From Panaeolus papilionaceus (lineage: Eukaryota > Basidiomycota > Agaricomycetes > Agaricales), in assembly GCA_015501605.1 (NCBI GenBank), contig JADNRZ010000022.1, positions 310,001 through 374,000 of the forward strand: 64,000 bases of DNA, given 5' to 3'. Positions 1 to 12,035 of the stretch are shown piece by piece; position 1 is the first letter of the stretch; every line of letters starts with the position of its first letter. Under the pieces are notes generated by a model. The model saw only the letters and a program-made list of their open reading frames with translations. It was not told the DNA's origin and made no database searches. The position numbers and the translations under genes were made by a program.

Positions 1-518
1 CTCGTGGCCATCTCACGAACAATGGATTACCGACGTACGTGACCATCGCCTTGTGTTATTTTTAGACGCACTAAGCCGCATTTGTAGACCACTGGCAGGA
101 TGTCCTGGTTGGTTCAATAGTCGGCACTGTCCTCGCTTTCTTTGGATATCACCAATATTACCCAAGTCTTGCATCAGAATACTCTCACCGACCCTATTCT
201 CCACGAATCAAACGTGAAGATGATATTCTGCCCACTCATCTTCAATCTGCCCCATTCCCCGGTTCAAACTCACCCAACCATCTGAACGTCAACGACGCAC
301 AGGGTTACCGCCAGCAACATAGCCTTGATGAATCCTATGAGCTCGCAGGAACCGTCCCTCGCCCGCAACCTGTAACATCAATGGAGGACCATTGGAAGAG
401 TACAGGTTCTGATGAAGGAAACGGACATGGCGATCTCTCTTCAACTGCTTATAACCCCTCAGGACCTCCCCAACGTATGGCCAGCCAACGTGGCCCAAAT
501 AGCGATGATTTGCGATAG
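1..518 (+). CDS. PAP2-family lipid phosphate phosphatase, C-terminal part (5' end outside window)
   Basis: This is the last part of a type 2 phosphatidic acid phosphatase, an integral membrane enzyme that removes phosphate from phosphatidate, diacylglycerol pyrophosphate or similar lipids. Splicing 1-34 to 88-518 (intron with gtacgt donor and ttgtag acceptor) gives SRTMDYRHHWQDVLVGSIVG. That matches the family's SRxxDxxHHxxDV motif with its catalytic histidine. A hydrophobic helix follows, then a roughly 110-residue polar cytosolic tail rich in Ser, Pro, Asp and Gln that ends in a TAG stop. Without the splice the motif is broken, so the intron is well supported. The N-terminal membrane helices and the first phosphatase motif lie upstream of the window. 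Identity as the DPP1/LPP-like branch is likely, but the exact substrate cannot be told from this part. Confidence 0.87.
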
Positions 519-1352
519 TTTGCGTCTATGTCTTTTTGTATTTGCGCTATTTTTGTGACCAGAGGACTCCCTTGTTTCTTTTAATTGTTGATTCATTTCA
601 AATGGTTGGATTCCGTCCGCATGCTTGTCTCTTTTTTTGGTGAACATTACTACTTACTACTTACGGTATTTTACACTTCTATCAATTCATGATGACATGT
701 CATTCCTTTGTCTGTCTATTTCTCTTATTGCATATATACCTTGTCATAGCTGTCAAGACCTGCTTATATTACTAGTTCTGGCTTCATGTTCTCATTCGTC
801 TAAGATGCCTCTCAATTATGGAATTAACCGCGGTTAATAAGGTATGCATCTCGTACTTCTGTTGATCGTCTTCTGACGCCCATTTTTAATAGGAACCCCC
901 CGCCCTTGCCCATCGGATACAAACTGATGCTCCAGGCCTCAAGAATCAACTATAACTTTCGCTCGCTCATCACATACACGAGTCTATTTTTACGCGACGA
1001 AGCATATGCCTTTCTCCTCTACAATGACCCGAGGTTTAAGCTGCACCGTCACTGTTCTACCGCCCATCTCAATTTGTGGTCATCTGCTCTCGTTCCCAGA
1101 CAACACAGTTGTCGAGGTATCGCGTGTTCAGCGTGGTTTAGGCCTTGTATAACCGTCTTCTTTGATTGGAGTCGATGCCGACTCCGAGTCGGACTGATTG
1201 ATACTGTCTGTCGAATATCTTCTGTATACGGTGTTGTCACCGATGTGACCTCTCATGTGGCCGCTCGGCGTACTATTTTTTGCTGAGTTTGTGATATATA
1301 AGACTGGGATTGTGGCTTGAGGTCGTGCAGAATTCCTTGGTTACTTAGTGTC
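519..1352. other. Intergenic region between PAP2 and thaumatin genes
   Basis: This stretch should hold the PAP2 3' untranslated region and the promoter of the thaumatin-like gene. A 126-codon open frame at 906-1286 has no recognisable domain, overlaps an opposite-strand frame, and runs into the TATA region, so I do not treat it as a gene. Nothing else stands out. Confidence 0.5.
1295..1302 (+). promoter_or_regulatory. TATA box of the thaumatin-like gene
   Basis: TATATAAG lies 51 bases upstream of the ATG at 1353. The spacing suits a short 5' untranslated region and a regulated, TATA-driven promoter. This is inferred from sequence only. Confidence 0.5.
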
Positions 1353-2587
1353 ATGAAATCTTTCTATCTCTCTTCATTGTTTCTCGCAGCTGCTTCAGCT
1401 CGAACTATCACAGTAGGCTCGTTTCTTATTGACCCGCCTCTCAACTTACCTACAACACTGTTGGATAGGTTCGAAATGCATGCTCGTTCACCATCTGGTA
1501 CGCCGTCAAGCTCACTTGTTCGCGACGTTTGACTCACGATTCTGTTCTATTACATAGGCCAGCGGTATGAATACACCGCCCGCTCATACGACCCTAAGTA
1601 ACACATGATGTGGACACAGCTTTTCACAGACCCCTCAATTAACACCGCTATTCCGAACCAGCCTACAGGATGGCAAGCTGCACCGAACACGCAAGTGAGC
1701 TTTACTGTACCGGATACATGGGCTGCGGGTCGTATTTGGGTGGGTTGTTGTTGTTTTGCAACGTTTTATATAAAGGAGGGACTAGATTATCCCAACTGAT
1801 TGATGCGTTTAGGGGCGTAGGTACTGTGACTTTACCACTGCGGGCACTGGTTCGTGTCTGGATGGGGGATGCAATGGTGGTCTTTTGTGCAATAATCGTA
1901 CTGGAACGGTATGTATAGGGTTCTCGGATGTGTTGACGGTACATGTTGATTGGATGCTGTAGGGTGCTCCTCCAGTCACGTTCGCAGAGTTCACTTTGCA
2001 AACAAGTGCTTTGAAAGACTTCTACGATGGTATGCTGTCTTGGCCTACTTGCCTCCCGATATCATATACCCATACACCCACTTCAAGTGTCCATTGTGGA
2101 CGGTTTCAACTTGCCCATGAAAATCGACAACAACAAGGGATGTCCAACTAAATCTTGCCCTGTTGATCTCATTCCTAACTGTAAGAGGTTCCTCAGAGAC
2201 CTTGTGGAAATATGCATCCTAATAGCATGCCATGATCAGGCCCTTCGGATTTGAAAGCAGCTCTAGGCCCAAGTGGTTCTCCTATTGGATGCAACAGTGC
2301 ATGCGTCGCAGACGTTGGAGGAGATCCAGCTGATTCCCCCGCCTGCTGCACCGGATCACATAACACGCCAGCGACTTGCCCTCCTTCTGGTTTGTTTTAC
2401 TCCTTCTATTATTGAGGCCTGCGTTTGACGATGTGTATGCTTTGCAGGTGTCCCCTCGTACAGCTTCTTCAAAGGCAACTGTCCACGCGCCATCGTGTTC
2501 CCGTACGACGAAGTTTCTGGTAGCATCTTCTCAATAAGCTGTTCTGCGGACCTTAAAGCTGACTACACAGTCACGTTCTGCCCTTGA
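1353..2587 (+). CDS. Secreted thaumatin-like protein (GH152-type)
   Basis: This encodes a secreted thaumatin-like protein. Fungal members can act on beta-1,3-glucan and are linked to cell-wall remodelling and fruit-body ageing. The ATG opens a clear signal peptide (MKSFYLSSLFLAAASA, then RTIT). Splicing eight introns gives a mature protein with 16 cysteines, the family number, and typical blocks: NACSFTIWPA near the start, then GRIWGRRYCDF, FAEFTLQ, DFYDVSIVDGFNLPM, NKGCPTKSCP, SACCTG-like pairs and a final TVTFCP. Conserved acidic residues of the cleft (Glu in FAEFTL, Asp in VDGFN) are present. One exon is only 7 nt (1558-1564), needed to complete the TIWPA motif. A TATA box lies close upstream. 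Enzyme activity is not proven by sequence; the family call is very secure. Confidence 0.93.
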
Positions 2588-5133
2588 AGCCAATCCTACT
2601 TTCACTCTACATAGATACAGAGAAAGAAACCAGTGGAATTGAATTTTGATTCTCATTCGCCACGATCTTGGCGCTTATGTGCGCAGTTGTTAATCACCAG
2701 CGCTTAGATGCATGAACGAGTTGATCCGTTGTTAAGCCAATGCGGGAACGGAGAGTAACCAAGTGGACGAATAGCAACCAACGCTACTTTTTCGATCATG
2801 AAAAAATTAAAACACGCTTACAGAGACGGAGCAGGCCCTACTAAAAAGCCGCTTAGGGACCGCTTGCCGCAATGCGGTCTTTTGGCGAGATTAGCTAGGC
2901 TTTAAGGACTGACATGATAGGGTGTGAGAATGACCTAATGAATTAGATCTCCTTGTTCCTTCGCCAGTCATTGAATTGGTCGAAACTTGAAAAACTCAGA
3001 GGTACGGTTCTCAGAATGTTGGGGGTTGGGGAAGACCGTTTGGATCGTTTCTCATGCCACTCCCTGTCTTCTTTCTTTTTTTTTTCGCGTTAAGCGGTCC
3101 TTGAAACTTTGGGGAATACAAGGAAAGGAAAGCGTTAAGCTTTAAGGAATACATATGTACCGTCGGCCGAATGTGCGGCGTCGTCGTGTAAGTGTATGGA
3201 GTTTCTCAAGCTTTTGTGTTATCTCTTCTCTTTCTCTCGGCAGCTCTCAGTTCGTCACGTCTATGAAATGGGCCCCGATGAGATTATTGAACTGCAGCGA
3301 TGATGATATTATCCACGCCCGCATCGAAAGGGTGAAGCCCTGCCAGGCTCGAATTTCCTTTGAAGCCTTCTTCGACGTCTATTACAGCCGGCCTTTCCCA
3401 TTGCACTGTCGTTGTGGGCATTGGGCATAAAAATCCTGCACGAAAAATTACATAGCTTGCTTTCATTTCTATGCCACCATCTCCCCGACTCATCAAACAA
3501 GACGACTGAAATTCCAACAGAACGTTCCGCTTTCTGACAAGAATCGAGAATAAGTCAAGCTACCCTGCGTGTCCCTGCAATTGTAACGATAAGCATTATC
3601 AGAGTTAAATCAACGAATAAACAACGGCAGCGATCCTGCAGGAGTGTAGGGCTTTTGAATACATATCTATCTGATAACGTCGACTCTATCCTTACGTTGT
3701 CATATGTATCGCGAAGACCTGTAATGGGCGTCTGTACGTACACATGCTCTTGCAATTGGTAATCGATCAAGTGTTAGCGATCCTCCCTTTCGCCTTTCGG
3801 AGTTCCTACCCCGGTCGAGACTCCACCCAGTTTCCAATGCTCCGACAAATGCCATCTCCACCCAATTCAAAAGGTATAACCGACTGTATGAGACCAAAAA
3901 AAAAACAGGATTCTGGAGTTATCAGTTTCTGATATTCTCCAGCTCCTGTCCATTGTTCATGCAGCGTCAGTGGTGTATTTCAAATTCCAAGAGCCTTGGT
4001 CTGATATCAACGCACATGGAACAGAAACGCGTTGTCTGCCTGTTCTCTGTATATCTATAGGCACGTCCAATTTACAATTCATGATAACCGATCCTAATCC
4101 CTTGCTTTGCTTCCGTTAGACATTATCGATCACGATAATTATGCTGCCGCTGCGCCATGGGTATCGAAAAGCGGGGAAACAGATCAAACCACGACAATGA
4201 AAGAGATAACGACTCCGGATACCGAAATCTAAATTGACCAGCTGATCATCATCAGGACAATGCAATGTGAGATTTTATCAATTCTTGTGTTCTAAAGATG
4301 GACTTGAGTATTTCCACCGAACGAAAACATGGAACATTTAAGGGTTTCCTAGTGGTGGAATACACTCGATTTTGGGATTGGTCGAGATTTCAGCCAGTCA
4401 GGAATGCAAAGAACTCAAAAAACATGAACACGGGATCTGTTCCAAGAGAGAAAAGATCGAGTGATGAAGTAAGAACGCCCCGAGGCAACGAATGATTCAG
4501 ATATGATCATGGGGAGATCATGATATAGTGTACCGAATGCTCGATTATCCATCTTTTGGGGCTGGTGGCGGCGGCAAGGCACGTCCTCAGTCTTCTAAAT
4601 CCGAACGCTTAGAGCATGTAAGTCTAGTTCCAACGGATACGAATATATCGGAGACTCGGAAAAGAGGAAGAACACGACAGGTGTGAAGGAAGCAGGGTTT
4701 CGACGTGAAGAAAACACGTCGAACGGATTGCTCTGATATCGCTCACTGACACGATTGGAACGATGAAAATAAAAAAAGAATAGCCATGAAGGTGCCAGAA
4801 GGCCTGGCACGTCGACACGATTTTTGGAACTCGGAATCACACATGAGAGTGAGACTTACCAATGGCGCGAACCGCGTCGAAAGCATAGCTTGAAGCGTTG
4901 AAGAAAAGGGGGAGTTCAATTATGGGTAATATATGTAATGGCTGAGGGCAACTTACGATATGGTGTGAGTGCAAGCTCGTAGAGCCTTCCAGCGGAGTCT
5001 AGTAGGAGGGCTATAATGTGGTGAGGCGGCGAAGCGCAAGGAATCATCCTCCAAGAGTAGATTATGACTGGAGTGTCGCTCAAGGAGGACGCCTGGAAAT
5101 GTATAAAAGCGATACTAGATGAAGGGAAAGAAA
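2588..5133. other. Long intergenic region with one short spliced reading frame
   Basis: About 2.5 kb separates the thaumatin gene from the convergent transcription-factor gene. Unspliced frames here are short, overlap on both strands and show no domain. There is a 6-bp inverted repeat, GACCGC at 2858-2863 and GCGGTC at 2874-2879, that could form a small hairpin. A 30-codon spliced frame at 3155-3303 is described separately. I see no transposon proteins or long terminal repeats. Confidence 0.5.
3155..3303 (+). CDS. Possible very short spliced ORF (30 codons), function unknown
   Basis: ATG at 3155 opens an Arg-rich stretch (MYRRPNVRRRR). A strong donor (gtaagt at 3188) and a pyrimidine-rich acceptor (cggcag ending at 3243) join it in frame to LSVRHVYEMGPDEIIELQR and a TGA. 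The splice signals are close to consensus and the second exon reads like real protein. The product is unusually small, however, and could be a decayed gene fragment. I do not recognise the family. Confidence 0.25.
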
Positions 5134-7048
5134 TCAATCATACTCCTGTTCATATTGAGACTCGAAGTCGTCTCCTCCAGCTGGGTGAAAGCGTTCGTCA
5201 TCAGCTTCGCCCACAATTTCTCCTTCATCGAAGTCCTCCACTGAGTTTTGAATCGTAGGCTTTCGGGGCGGACTGTCGAAGGCTGCTTCAACCAAAATTT
5301 CTTCATCCCCCTCTTCGCCATTAATGGTGAAGCCTTCCAAACCTAGCATAGCAGATTCGTCCCAGTGCTCGTCACCCTCCACGGCATCGTCGCGGTCACC
5401 TGCCAAAAATTGAGCGAGTGCTTCCATATCTACACGAGACTTTTTTTGTGGTGGTGGCTGGTCTTCGATAGCGCCAGTGGATTTAGATACACGTTTTGCG
5501 GATCGCTTCTTCGAATTTGTTGAAGTTTTATTGTTGTCCTCGTCTGGCAATGCGTCCTCTTGATCCCAACCGAGAATTTGTTGGAGCTGTTGTTGTTCGG
5601 CATCGCTTCGAAGGAGCATTTCGAATTCCCCTGGAGAAAAGAGGTCGTCATCAGGAATATGTTCCTCGGACGTACCTCCTCTGTCGAGAGCGAGGAGTTG
5701 TAATCGAGTGGGAGCATGGTTATTTGATAACGAGTTGGTTGTTAAAATGTATGTGCCCAAAGATAGTCGATTATTTGCGAAAGATTTGGCTGTTGATTCG
5801 CGTTTTGACTGGCTAGAAGAAATAGTGTCTGACGTAAAGCTGCTTCCCAGCGGATTGAGAAGAAATGTATTTGCATCGACCAATGAGCGAGAGAGTTTTC
5901 GACGCTTCGTAGGGCGTTCAGGGTTCAGGAACTGAGAAGGATTGTCATCTTCGTTCTCCTCATCACCGGTTAATTCCAGATTGAGTTTGGGTCGAGTAAT
6001 TGTTTGCCAGAGCTCGTCCTGAAAGTTGATGACTTCTTTGAGACCCCGAGAGACAATAGCGCGCTTTGAAACCTTTGCGCGTCCGTTTTTGGAGTTGTAT
6101 TTGTCGAGCCATGGTACTTTTTCGATCCAAATTGCGAATTCATCCTGCAGGGCCTTGTAACGAGACATGACAACGCTCTTGGCAGATTCACATCGGCTCG
6201 CTAAAAACTGAGCAAGGGTACCCAATTGATTATAGGGAACTCTATTCTCAGCTTCGAGTGCGAGAATGTAGACGGCAGAAGCGGTGGGACGAAGCGGGAG
6301 GTGTAAAATTTGATGCTCCGGGGAAAGACGAACTAGCAGTCGGCATAGGGAGGTAGCGGTATTTGTGACAGGACGGAGGGGTGTGGTATGAAGCAATTGA
6401 ACAAGTGAGAGGGGTATAGCTGGGTCTGGATTGATATCATTTAAGAGAGTTGTCAAGTGTGTATGAATTGTTGATATGTGTACAGATGGGTCGAGGACGG
6501 TTAATGAGAGACTGAGCAATGAACAAGTGGTCATGAATTGACGGGTGAGAGCATTGGTGGAAATATTGAGAATTGAAGCGATGTCTGTGATAGCATCTGG
6601 ACGATTTGACTCGCGAAGGGCGATAGCAAAACAAGCCCCGGCGACTGTAGTGGACTTGTGACCCCACCGGAAATTAGAAAGAGACTTTGCCTGATTGAAC
6701 AAAGTTATGGCTCGCGGTGATAGACCGGTTGCGTTGAGTGACACCGCGAGAGAGTTTATTAAATCTGCAATAGCATACTGAAAATAAAAAATATGAGTTT
6801 CAAAATATAGTGAAGATAAGAAATTAAATACTAACGGAATTTCTGGTATCCCTTGCATTTTTTGCTTGCCCTGCAAGAGTCCAATTGTTTCTTGTACGCA
6901 AAGGCTGGGAATTGGACTGATAAGAAAATTCTTGCTGGGATGTCAGAACAGTCTGAGAAGGATCAGCAAGGTGACCGCAATCTGTACAGACGTCTGAGAG
7001 AACTGTATCATCCCATACCGTGGGTTTACCACAAACAGAACAGACCAT
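5134..7048 (-). CDS. TFIIB-family transcription factor (Brf-like), zinc ribbon plus cyclin fold
   Basis: This is a general transcription factor of the TFIIB/Brf family, expected to act in the nucleus in pre-initiation complexes for RNA polymerase II or III. The predicted 618-residue protein starts at ATG 7048-7046. Residues 1-71 hold a zinc ribbon with CSVCG and CTDCG pairs. One intron (6778-6835, donor gttagt, acceptor ttcag) joins it to a helical cyclin-like region (YAIADLINSLAVSLN onward, with the typical WGHKSTTVAGACFAIALR), then a second cyclin-like repeat to about residue 300. The C-terminal half is polar and acidic with Lys/Arg-rich nuclear-localisation-like patches (RPTKRRKL, KKRSAKR). 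Length fits Brf1 better than TFIIB. I cannot pick out the Brf1 TBP-binding block with certainty, so I keep the call at family level. It is head-to-head with the trehalose gene, 259 bp between start codons. Confidence 0.8.
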
Positions 7049-7240
7049 GATCCGATAATAAAAAAAGAAAAAAAAAGATTTCCTGGTAATATGTTATGTA
7101 TGAGAGTCAAGAGCAAGGTTCAGCTTGAGTGACACATTAGACGCGGCAACTTATTTGATATCCCACGTGACTTTTGATAATTGACCATGTTCCCCTGAGA
7201 CCCTTAACATGCTGACTTTTGAGAACCCCAAATATTCGAC

Positions 7241-7247
7241 TATATAA
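7241..7247 (+). promoter_or_regulatory. TATA box of the trehalose phosphorylase gene
   Basis: TATATAA lies 61 bases before the ATG at 7308, followed by a pyrimidine-rich leader (cttcttctttttctttcctc). This resembles promoters of highly expressed fungal metabolic genes. Confidence 0.5.
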
Positions 7248-7307
7248 TCCCTTCTTCTTTTTCTTTCCTCTCTCCGTCTCTCTGACCTTTCCCCCACTCA
7301 ACTACCA

Positions 7308-10209
7308 ATGGCCCACCACTCCTTCCCTTTCGAATCAGTACCCTCAGCCGCTGTCAGGCGTAGGCTCTCATCCACCGTCGATGTAAAGAAGCCCCATGTT
7401 ACTTCGACCTTCGCCAGCTTGACCGTATGTGTTATCGCTTTCATCGCTTTCATATCGTGCTCATCTTTTTGTCATCTCTCGTCGATGTTTAGCCCATGTG
7501 GGGTGCAGTCGCAGGTGCCGTTGTTAACAACAAGACGGGGTTCGAGATTGCGGTCTCGATCCACGATTCGGTCTACAACACCGATTTCGCATCAGGAACT
7601 ATCCCATACAACCCCAACAATCCAGACAAAAATGCGAAGGAAATTGAACAATATATCCTTCAAGCCCTTCGAAAATTCTCTATCGATCACCTTTGCAAGT
7701 TCTTGGGTGCCGGTGTAACTCTTACCTTGCTCAAAGAGGTTAGTACATACATCGACGCGATCATCACTTCGATTGACCATGATCTAACGCGTTTATTATT
7801 TTATCTCAGTGCCCTAATCTTTGCACTCGTCTATGGCTCGATATGGACATCGTTCCATTCGTGTTCAACATCAAGCCATTCCATACCGACTCACTCACCC
7901 GTCCCAACATCAAGCACCGCATTTCCTCCACAACCGGTTCTTATGTTCCCTCTGGTGCAGAGACACCCACTGTCTACATCGAGTCTGAGCACCTCAATGC
8001 CATGTCTGGTCTTCAAAGCGGTGTTACTGGTCGTCTTCCCATTCCCCGCACTCTTGACGAACAGGCAGATTCGGCGGCTCGCAAGACCGTCATGTACTTT
8101 GGTCCAGGCAACAACCCCCGTCTCAGCATCGGTCCCCGTAATCAAGTTATGGTCGATGCTGCTGGAAAGGTTCACCTACTCGATGACCTCGATGAATTCC
8201 GCAAGACCGTTGGTCCAAAGTGTGTAACGTCTCCATTGATAACTTCTATGCCAAGCCTTCTAACCCACTCCATAGGACCTGGAATGCCGTCATCAAGCTC
8301 GCAGATGAACTCCGCGAGAAGAAGGTTAAGATTGGTTTCTTCTCCTCAACCCCACAAGGAGGTATGCATTACTTTAAATTTTTTATCTTATCTCTCCACT
8401 CACCCATTGTTCTCCTGACAGGTGGTGTCGCTCTTGTACGTCCATGTCATTTTTATCAACTCCGCATCACTCTGACGTAGTCTATTTATATCACAGATGC
8501 GCCACGCTTTGATCAGATTTTTGACCGCCCTTGACGTTGATGCCGCTTGGTAAGTATGATAAAGCGCCTTATAACTTCGGATTAACTAAAGTCTATTTTA
8601 TTTTAGGTATGTCCCTAACCCGTCCCCAAGCGTGTTCCGAACCACCAAGAACAACCACAACATCCTTCAAGGTGTTGCTGCTCCCGATCTCCGCTTGACC
8701 CAGGAGGCTAAGGACGGTTTCGATGCCTGGATCCTCAAGAATGGTCTTCGTTGGACCGCTGAGGGAGGACCACTTGCCGAAGGAGGTGTAGACGTCGCCT
8801 TCATCGGTAATACTGTCTTTTTTGCATTGGCGTGTCAAGTACCTTTGGCTAACAAGAATCGGTTCTTCAGATGATCCTCAAATGCCTGGTCTTATTCCTC
8901 TCATTAAGAAAGTCCGACCCGATCTCCCTATCATCTATCGCTCCCACATCGAGATCCGCAGTGACCTCGTTCACGTCCCAGGATCTCCTCAAGAAGAGGT
9001 CTGGAAGTATCTATGGAACAACATCCAACTGGCCGATCTCTTCATCAGTAAGCCTGATCACCCACTGTTTGCATAAGTTCTCCTCACCGCGTACCAGGTC
9101 ACCCTGTCAGCAAGTTTGTTCCTAGCGATGTGCCTACCGAGAAGCTTTGCCTCCTTGGTGCTGCTACTGATTGGTATGTACCCATTGCATCAACGAGAAT
9201 ACCCTGCTCATCTCCCGAAGGCTCGATGGTCTTAACAAGGACCTCGACCCTTGGTACGTTGGCATTTTGTTCGAACATCTATATCTGCTAATTTACGACC
9301 CACAGGGATTCCCAATACTACATGGGAGAGTTCCGTGCCCTCTGTACCAAAGAGAAGATGAACGAACTCAACTGGCCAGAGCGTGACTACATCGTCCAGG
9401 TCGCTCGATTCGATCCTGCTAAGGGTGAGTTTGTCTATAAAGAAGCCAACATCATCTAATGGTCATCAACAGGTATCCCCAATGTCATCGACTCTTACTA
9501 CAAGTTCCGCAACTTGCTCAAAGAGAAGTCACCCGATCTTTCTGATGATGAGCACCCGCAGCTTCTGCTTTGCGGTCACGGTGCCGTCGATGATCCCGAT
9601 GCCAGCATCATCTACGACCAAGTCATGCACCAGCTTAACAGCGAGCCATACAAGACTTACATCAAAGACATTGTTGTAATGAGACTGCCACCCAGCGATC
9701 AATGTAAGTTCCTTCATGTACTCAATTTGATATGCAGCTGACCTCTTCCTTCTATAGTGTTGAACGCTTTGATGGCCAACTCTCGTATTGCTCTCCAGCT
9801 CTCCACTCGTGAAGGTTTCGAAGTCAAGGTCTCTGAAGCCCTCCACGCTGGCAAGCCTGTCATCGCCTGCCGTACCGGTGGTATACCCCTCCAGATCGTC
9901 GATGGCAAGTCTGGATACCTCACCACCCCCGGCGATAACGATGCCGTCGCGAAGCACTTGTACGATCTTTACACCGATGAAGGTCTCTACAGACAAATGA
10001 GCCAGTACGCCAAGACTCACGTCTCCGACGAAGTCTCGACTGTCGGTAACGCTGCTGCCTGGTTGTACTTGGCCGTCATGTACAGCCGTGGCGAGAAGAT
10101 CAAGCCTAACGGTGCCTGGTTGAACGACATGCTTCGTGCTGAGACTGGCGAATTGTACGACGACAATGAACCCAGATTGCCTCGTGGTGGCCTCAACATC
10201 CAAGGATGA
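7308..10209 (+). CDS. Retaining trehalose phosphorylase / trehalose synthase (GT4)
   Basis: This enzyme reversibly converts trehalose plus phosphate to alpha-glucose 1-phosphate plus glucose in the cytosol. It belongs to the basidiomycete GT4 type (EC 2.4.1.231) first known from Grifola. Thirteen exons (12 introns of about 50-70 nt) splice to a protein of roughly 730 residues, the usual family length. Visible landmarks include SSTPQGGGVALMRHAL (N-terminal glycosyltransferase lobe), VDVAFIDDPQMPGLIP, IIYRSHIEIRSDL, ISHPVSKFVP, YIVQVARFDPAKGIPNVID (donor-binding lobe) and STREGFEVKVSEALHAGKPV, the GT4 E-x7-E signature. A 14-nt exon (8422-8435) supplies part of the GGGVAL motif. It probably serves trehalose turnover in stress or fruit-body growth. 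A TATA box lies 61 bp upstream. Family certainty is very high; the direction of the reaction in vivo is not visible. Confidence 0.95.
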
Positions 10210-10669
10210 AACATTGGTTCCCATCTCTTGTAAAATAAAATCATGCATCGATAGCAACGCATTGACCTCTGCAGGGTTTATAGATCAATCCTTGCTCATT
10301 AGGGCTTGCGGTAGACTAATGTAGAACCACCTTCGTTGTACCATCTTGAAACCCCTCGCAAATTTTGTACTTGTTTTCGAAAATCACATCATTATATACA
10401 CCACACATACAATTGTCTTAACATACCTGCATGTACTGCTTTGTACATAGAATCTTAACATGAACTTGTTTGTAAATAAAGATGGTATAGGGGCCACTTT
10501 GTTAGTATCACTCGTCTTTGGTACATAACGCCCTGTGACCCTGACAGACACCAGAGTCATTTAAACTCATTGACAACTTCAACCGGACAGCACATCGCAG
10601 ACGGCCCATCCACATGTCCGATGCTTATTCCATCCAACCAATAATCAACTTCTTTGTAGTTTTGTAACT
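10210..10669. other. Intergenic region, 3' side of trehalose gene
   Basis: A 460-bp A/T-rich spacer with several AATAAA-like and TTGTAAATAAA stretches (around 10230 and 10470) that could be polyadenylation signals. I see no gene in it. Confidence 0.5.
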
Positions 10670-11698
10670 ATGATTCACATGATGGAGACCGACAACTCTC
10701 ACATTCCATTCTCGCCACTCCAACCGTTTTGTGGACGACGCCCAATCTCTATGAACTTTCAAAGTACCAAAAGAGCGCGTTCGCCTGATGGAGGGATTCC
10801 AGCTGAACGACCTGCGGTAAGTCTTCCATGTTGGCTTTAATTGGACTTTCGTGTTGAGTTATGCTTTTTATTTCTTGTGCCCCGCATTTCATCTTTTCAT
10901 CATGTTTGTACTGCTGTTCTTCCGTGGGGTTCAATGCGTGTAGAAACGCCAATTTTCGGGACTGGTGAATCGGATGAACATTCGTCAACTGAGTGGTAGC
11001 CCTCACCCAGACGATTGGGTGTTGCAGGCAGGAGGTCTCTCGATTGACAGCCCGTTGAATCCCTCTACGCCTTCGTTCGTGCCGTCGCCACAAAATGACT
11101 CGGAGGACGTTGATATGGTTTGTACCCGACTTTTTGCCTTCGTTACGCGCTTGACTCATTTTTTCCTTTTCTATTTTTTGCGCCCCCATTGTTATGTTTG
11201 GCACTTTTTATGGATCAATCAATGCACTAGGCCATAGATGACGAGACAGAAACCGAGGCCAATCCCTCATATTTTGATGCTTCGTCTTCCGAAACTGCAC
11301 GATTCTCGTTATCAGCACCTTCGTCTGCGACACCATTCACACCGCACCTTCGCACAGGGTTAGCAACATTTTCATCGGCTCAAACTCCAACCACATTTCC
11401 CAGACTAGGACCGAGCATCAATGTGCTGCCCCCGACACCAGTTGTTAGTCTTCCTCTCCAACACAACCAACAAGCCCATGCATATCCAACTCCCCCTCGA
11501 CCATCATCAGCTGCGACGGCTAATGTCATGTCTCCGGCACCTATGATGGTTTCTCCCAAGATGTCATTTACTCAGCCTTCATTGATGTCGGGCCTAACAC
11601 CTGCTACACCCTCCAAAAAGCGCTTGATTATGGGCCCGAAGGCCGGATGCGAGAAATGTCGGCTAGGCGTAAAGGGGCACTACATGCATTACGAATGA
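10670..11698 (+). CDS. Hypothetical protein, low complexity with C-terminal CxxC-x6-HxxH motif
   Basis: I do not recognise a named family. Three exons (10670-10816, 10944-11117, 11231-11698) join in phase to 262 residues, all with good donors and acceptors. The start is the first of three close methionines (MIHMM). Most of the protein is rich in Ser, Pro, Thr and Ala and looks disordered, with repeated short SP/TP sites that could be phosphorylated. The last 20 or so residues are different: basic and ordered, reading GPKAGCEKCRLGVKGHYMHY before the stop. Two cysteines and two histidines are spaced like a small zinc-binding knuckle. Conservation of this tail in other basidiomycetes would be expected if it is functional. 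DNA or protein binding is only a guess. Confidence 0.65.
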
Positions 11699-12035
11699 TG
11701 AGTTTTTTTGGGCTTTATTCGTGCATTTTAATTTGTTACGTTATACACACTCATGTTGATTTGTTTTTCTCAGTCTTGGGCGTTTTAAAGATATCCTGCA
11801 TGTTTTATAGAATAATTCCATGTAGTTTTTTAGCCACTTTTTGTATGTTATGTGGTGCGGTGCTATTTATAACTCATCAATTAAATGGGGCTGTCAGGCG
11901 CGTTGTGTGGTTATGTTAGACACGAAAGTCATTAGCTTCGAACTCCTTCCTGATTGGGAGATCAAAAAAAAGTTAACGAGCAAGGACAATCCAATCATTG
12001 GCTCGTCGCTCAACCTTACCAGAAGGTTACAAAAA

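Noticed and set aside
906..1286. 126-codon plus-strand frame
   Set aside because: No domain, overlaps an opposite-strand frame, and sits directly before the thaumatin TATA box; composition looks random.
2858..2879. Hairpin GACCGC...GCGGTC as a possible terminator or small RNA
   Set aside because: Only 6 bp of stem; eukaryotic genes do not use such terminators, and no poly-T run for RNA polymerase III directly follows in a tRNA-like context.
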